Positions 6,053-6,060 of a DNA stretch of 6,060 nucleotides are shown one piece after another. Where the stretch lies: positions 1 through 6,060 of the forward strand of contig DASUFI010000168.1 in assembly GCA_036274635.1 (NCBI GenBank), in the 5' to 3' direction. The translations under genes were made by a program, and so were the position numbers. The first letter of the stretch is position 1; each line of letters begins with the position of its first letter. The DNA comes from DASUFI01 sp036274635 (GTDB lineage Bacteria; Planctomycetota; B15-G4). A model generated the notes under the pieces. It saw only the letters and a program-made list of their open reading frames with translations. It was not told the origin of the DNA and searched no databases.

Positions 6053-6060
6053 AATTCATT

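Larger units (their letters stand above)
5761..6060. other. Non-coding region with no supportable gene
   Basis: About 300 bases lie between the terminator hairpin and the window end. The only long open frame is on the minus strand. It runs without a stop straight through batE and part of batD, has mixed third-base use in this stretch and shows no recognisable motif, so it is not called. Plus-strand frames are short; for example, an ATG at 5798 gives 13 codons. I see no convincing sigma-70 or sigma-54 promoter. The region holds an inverted repeat pair and several palindromes listed separately. It may contain the upstream region of a gene lying beyond the window. Confidence 0.6.

Noticed and set aside
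4431..6059. 542-residue minus-strand open frame covering the non-coding tail, batE and the end of batD
   Set aside because: It overlaps two well-supported genes on the other strand, is rich in Arg/Ala/Gly as expected from antisense high-GC codons, shows no motif, and has weak third-position bias in the non-overlapping part.

Overview
The window is one tightly packed plus-strand operon followed by about 410 bases without a supportable gene. Base composition is very GC-rich with strong G/C at third codon positions, three of the five visible starts are GTG, and all six reading frames end in TGA. The predicted proteins have signal peptides, periplasmic-type domains and several membrane anchors, which suggests a high-GC Gram-negative-type bacterium. 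The gene set and the style of the first partial gene fit Planctomycetota or another deep-branching high-GC phylum, but the phylum cannot be fixed from this sequence alone.

Layout: (1) positions 2-262, the C-terminal end of a protein resembling the small membrane/cytoplasmic proteins that precede BatA in MoxR-linked operons; (2) 259-1242, a BatA-like von Willebrand A (VWA) membrane protein; (3) 1239-2243, a BatB-like VWA membrane protein; (4) 2240-3211, a BatC-like secreted TPR protein with a long Gln/Asp/Lys-rich tail; (5) 3208-4968, a BatD-like secreted, membrane-anchored beta-rich protein; (6) 4965-5648, a BatE-like TPR/two-TM/SH3 protein. Every one of the five junctions is the same 4-base ATGA or GTGA overlap, so the genes are almost certainly co-transcribed and translationally coupled. 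A MoxR AAA+ ATPase and a DUF58 protein would be expected just upstream, outside the window.

How the genes work together: Bat (Bacteroides aerotolerance) proteins are thought to form a cell-envelope assembly. The two VWA proteins carry metal-dependent adhesion sites facing the periplasm, TPR and beta-rich partners form the extracytoplasmic part, and the MoxR ATPase acts from the cytoplasm. The biochemical role is still poorly defined in any organism (envelope integrity or stress tolerance).

Downstream: starting 3 bases after the last stop codon there is a very long, nearly symmetric hairpin (core 5670-5743, extended arms 5652-5760), most likely the operon terminator. The remaining 300 bases (5761-6060) hold no convincing gene but contain an 18-base inverted repeat pair about 200 bases apart, a perfect 8-bp-arm palindrome and several shorter palindromes. 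I see no defence system, CRISPR array, tRNA/rRNA or insertion sequence. The main surprises are the Gln/Asp/Lys repeat tract in BatC, a BatE with no signal peptide, and the structured non-coding tail.
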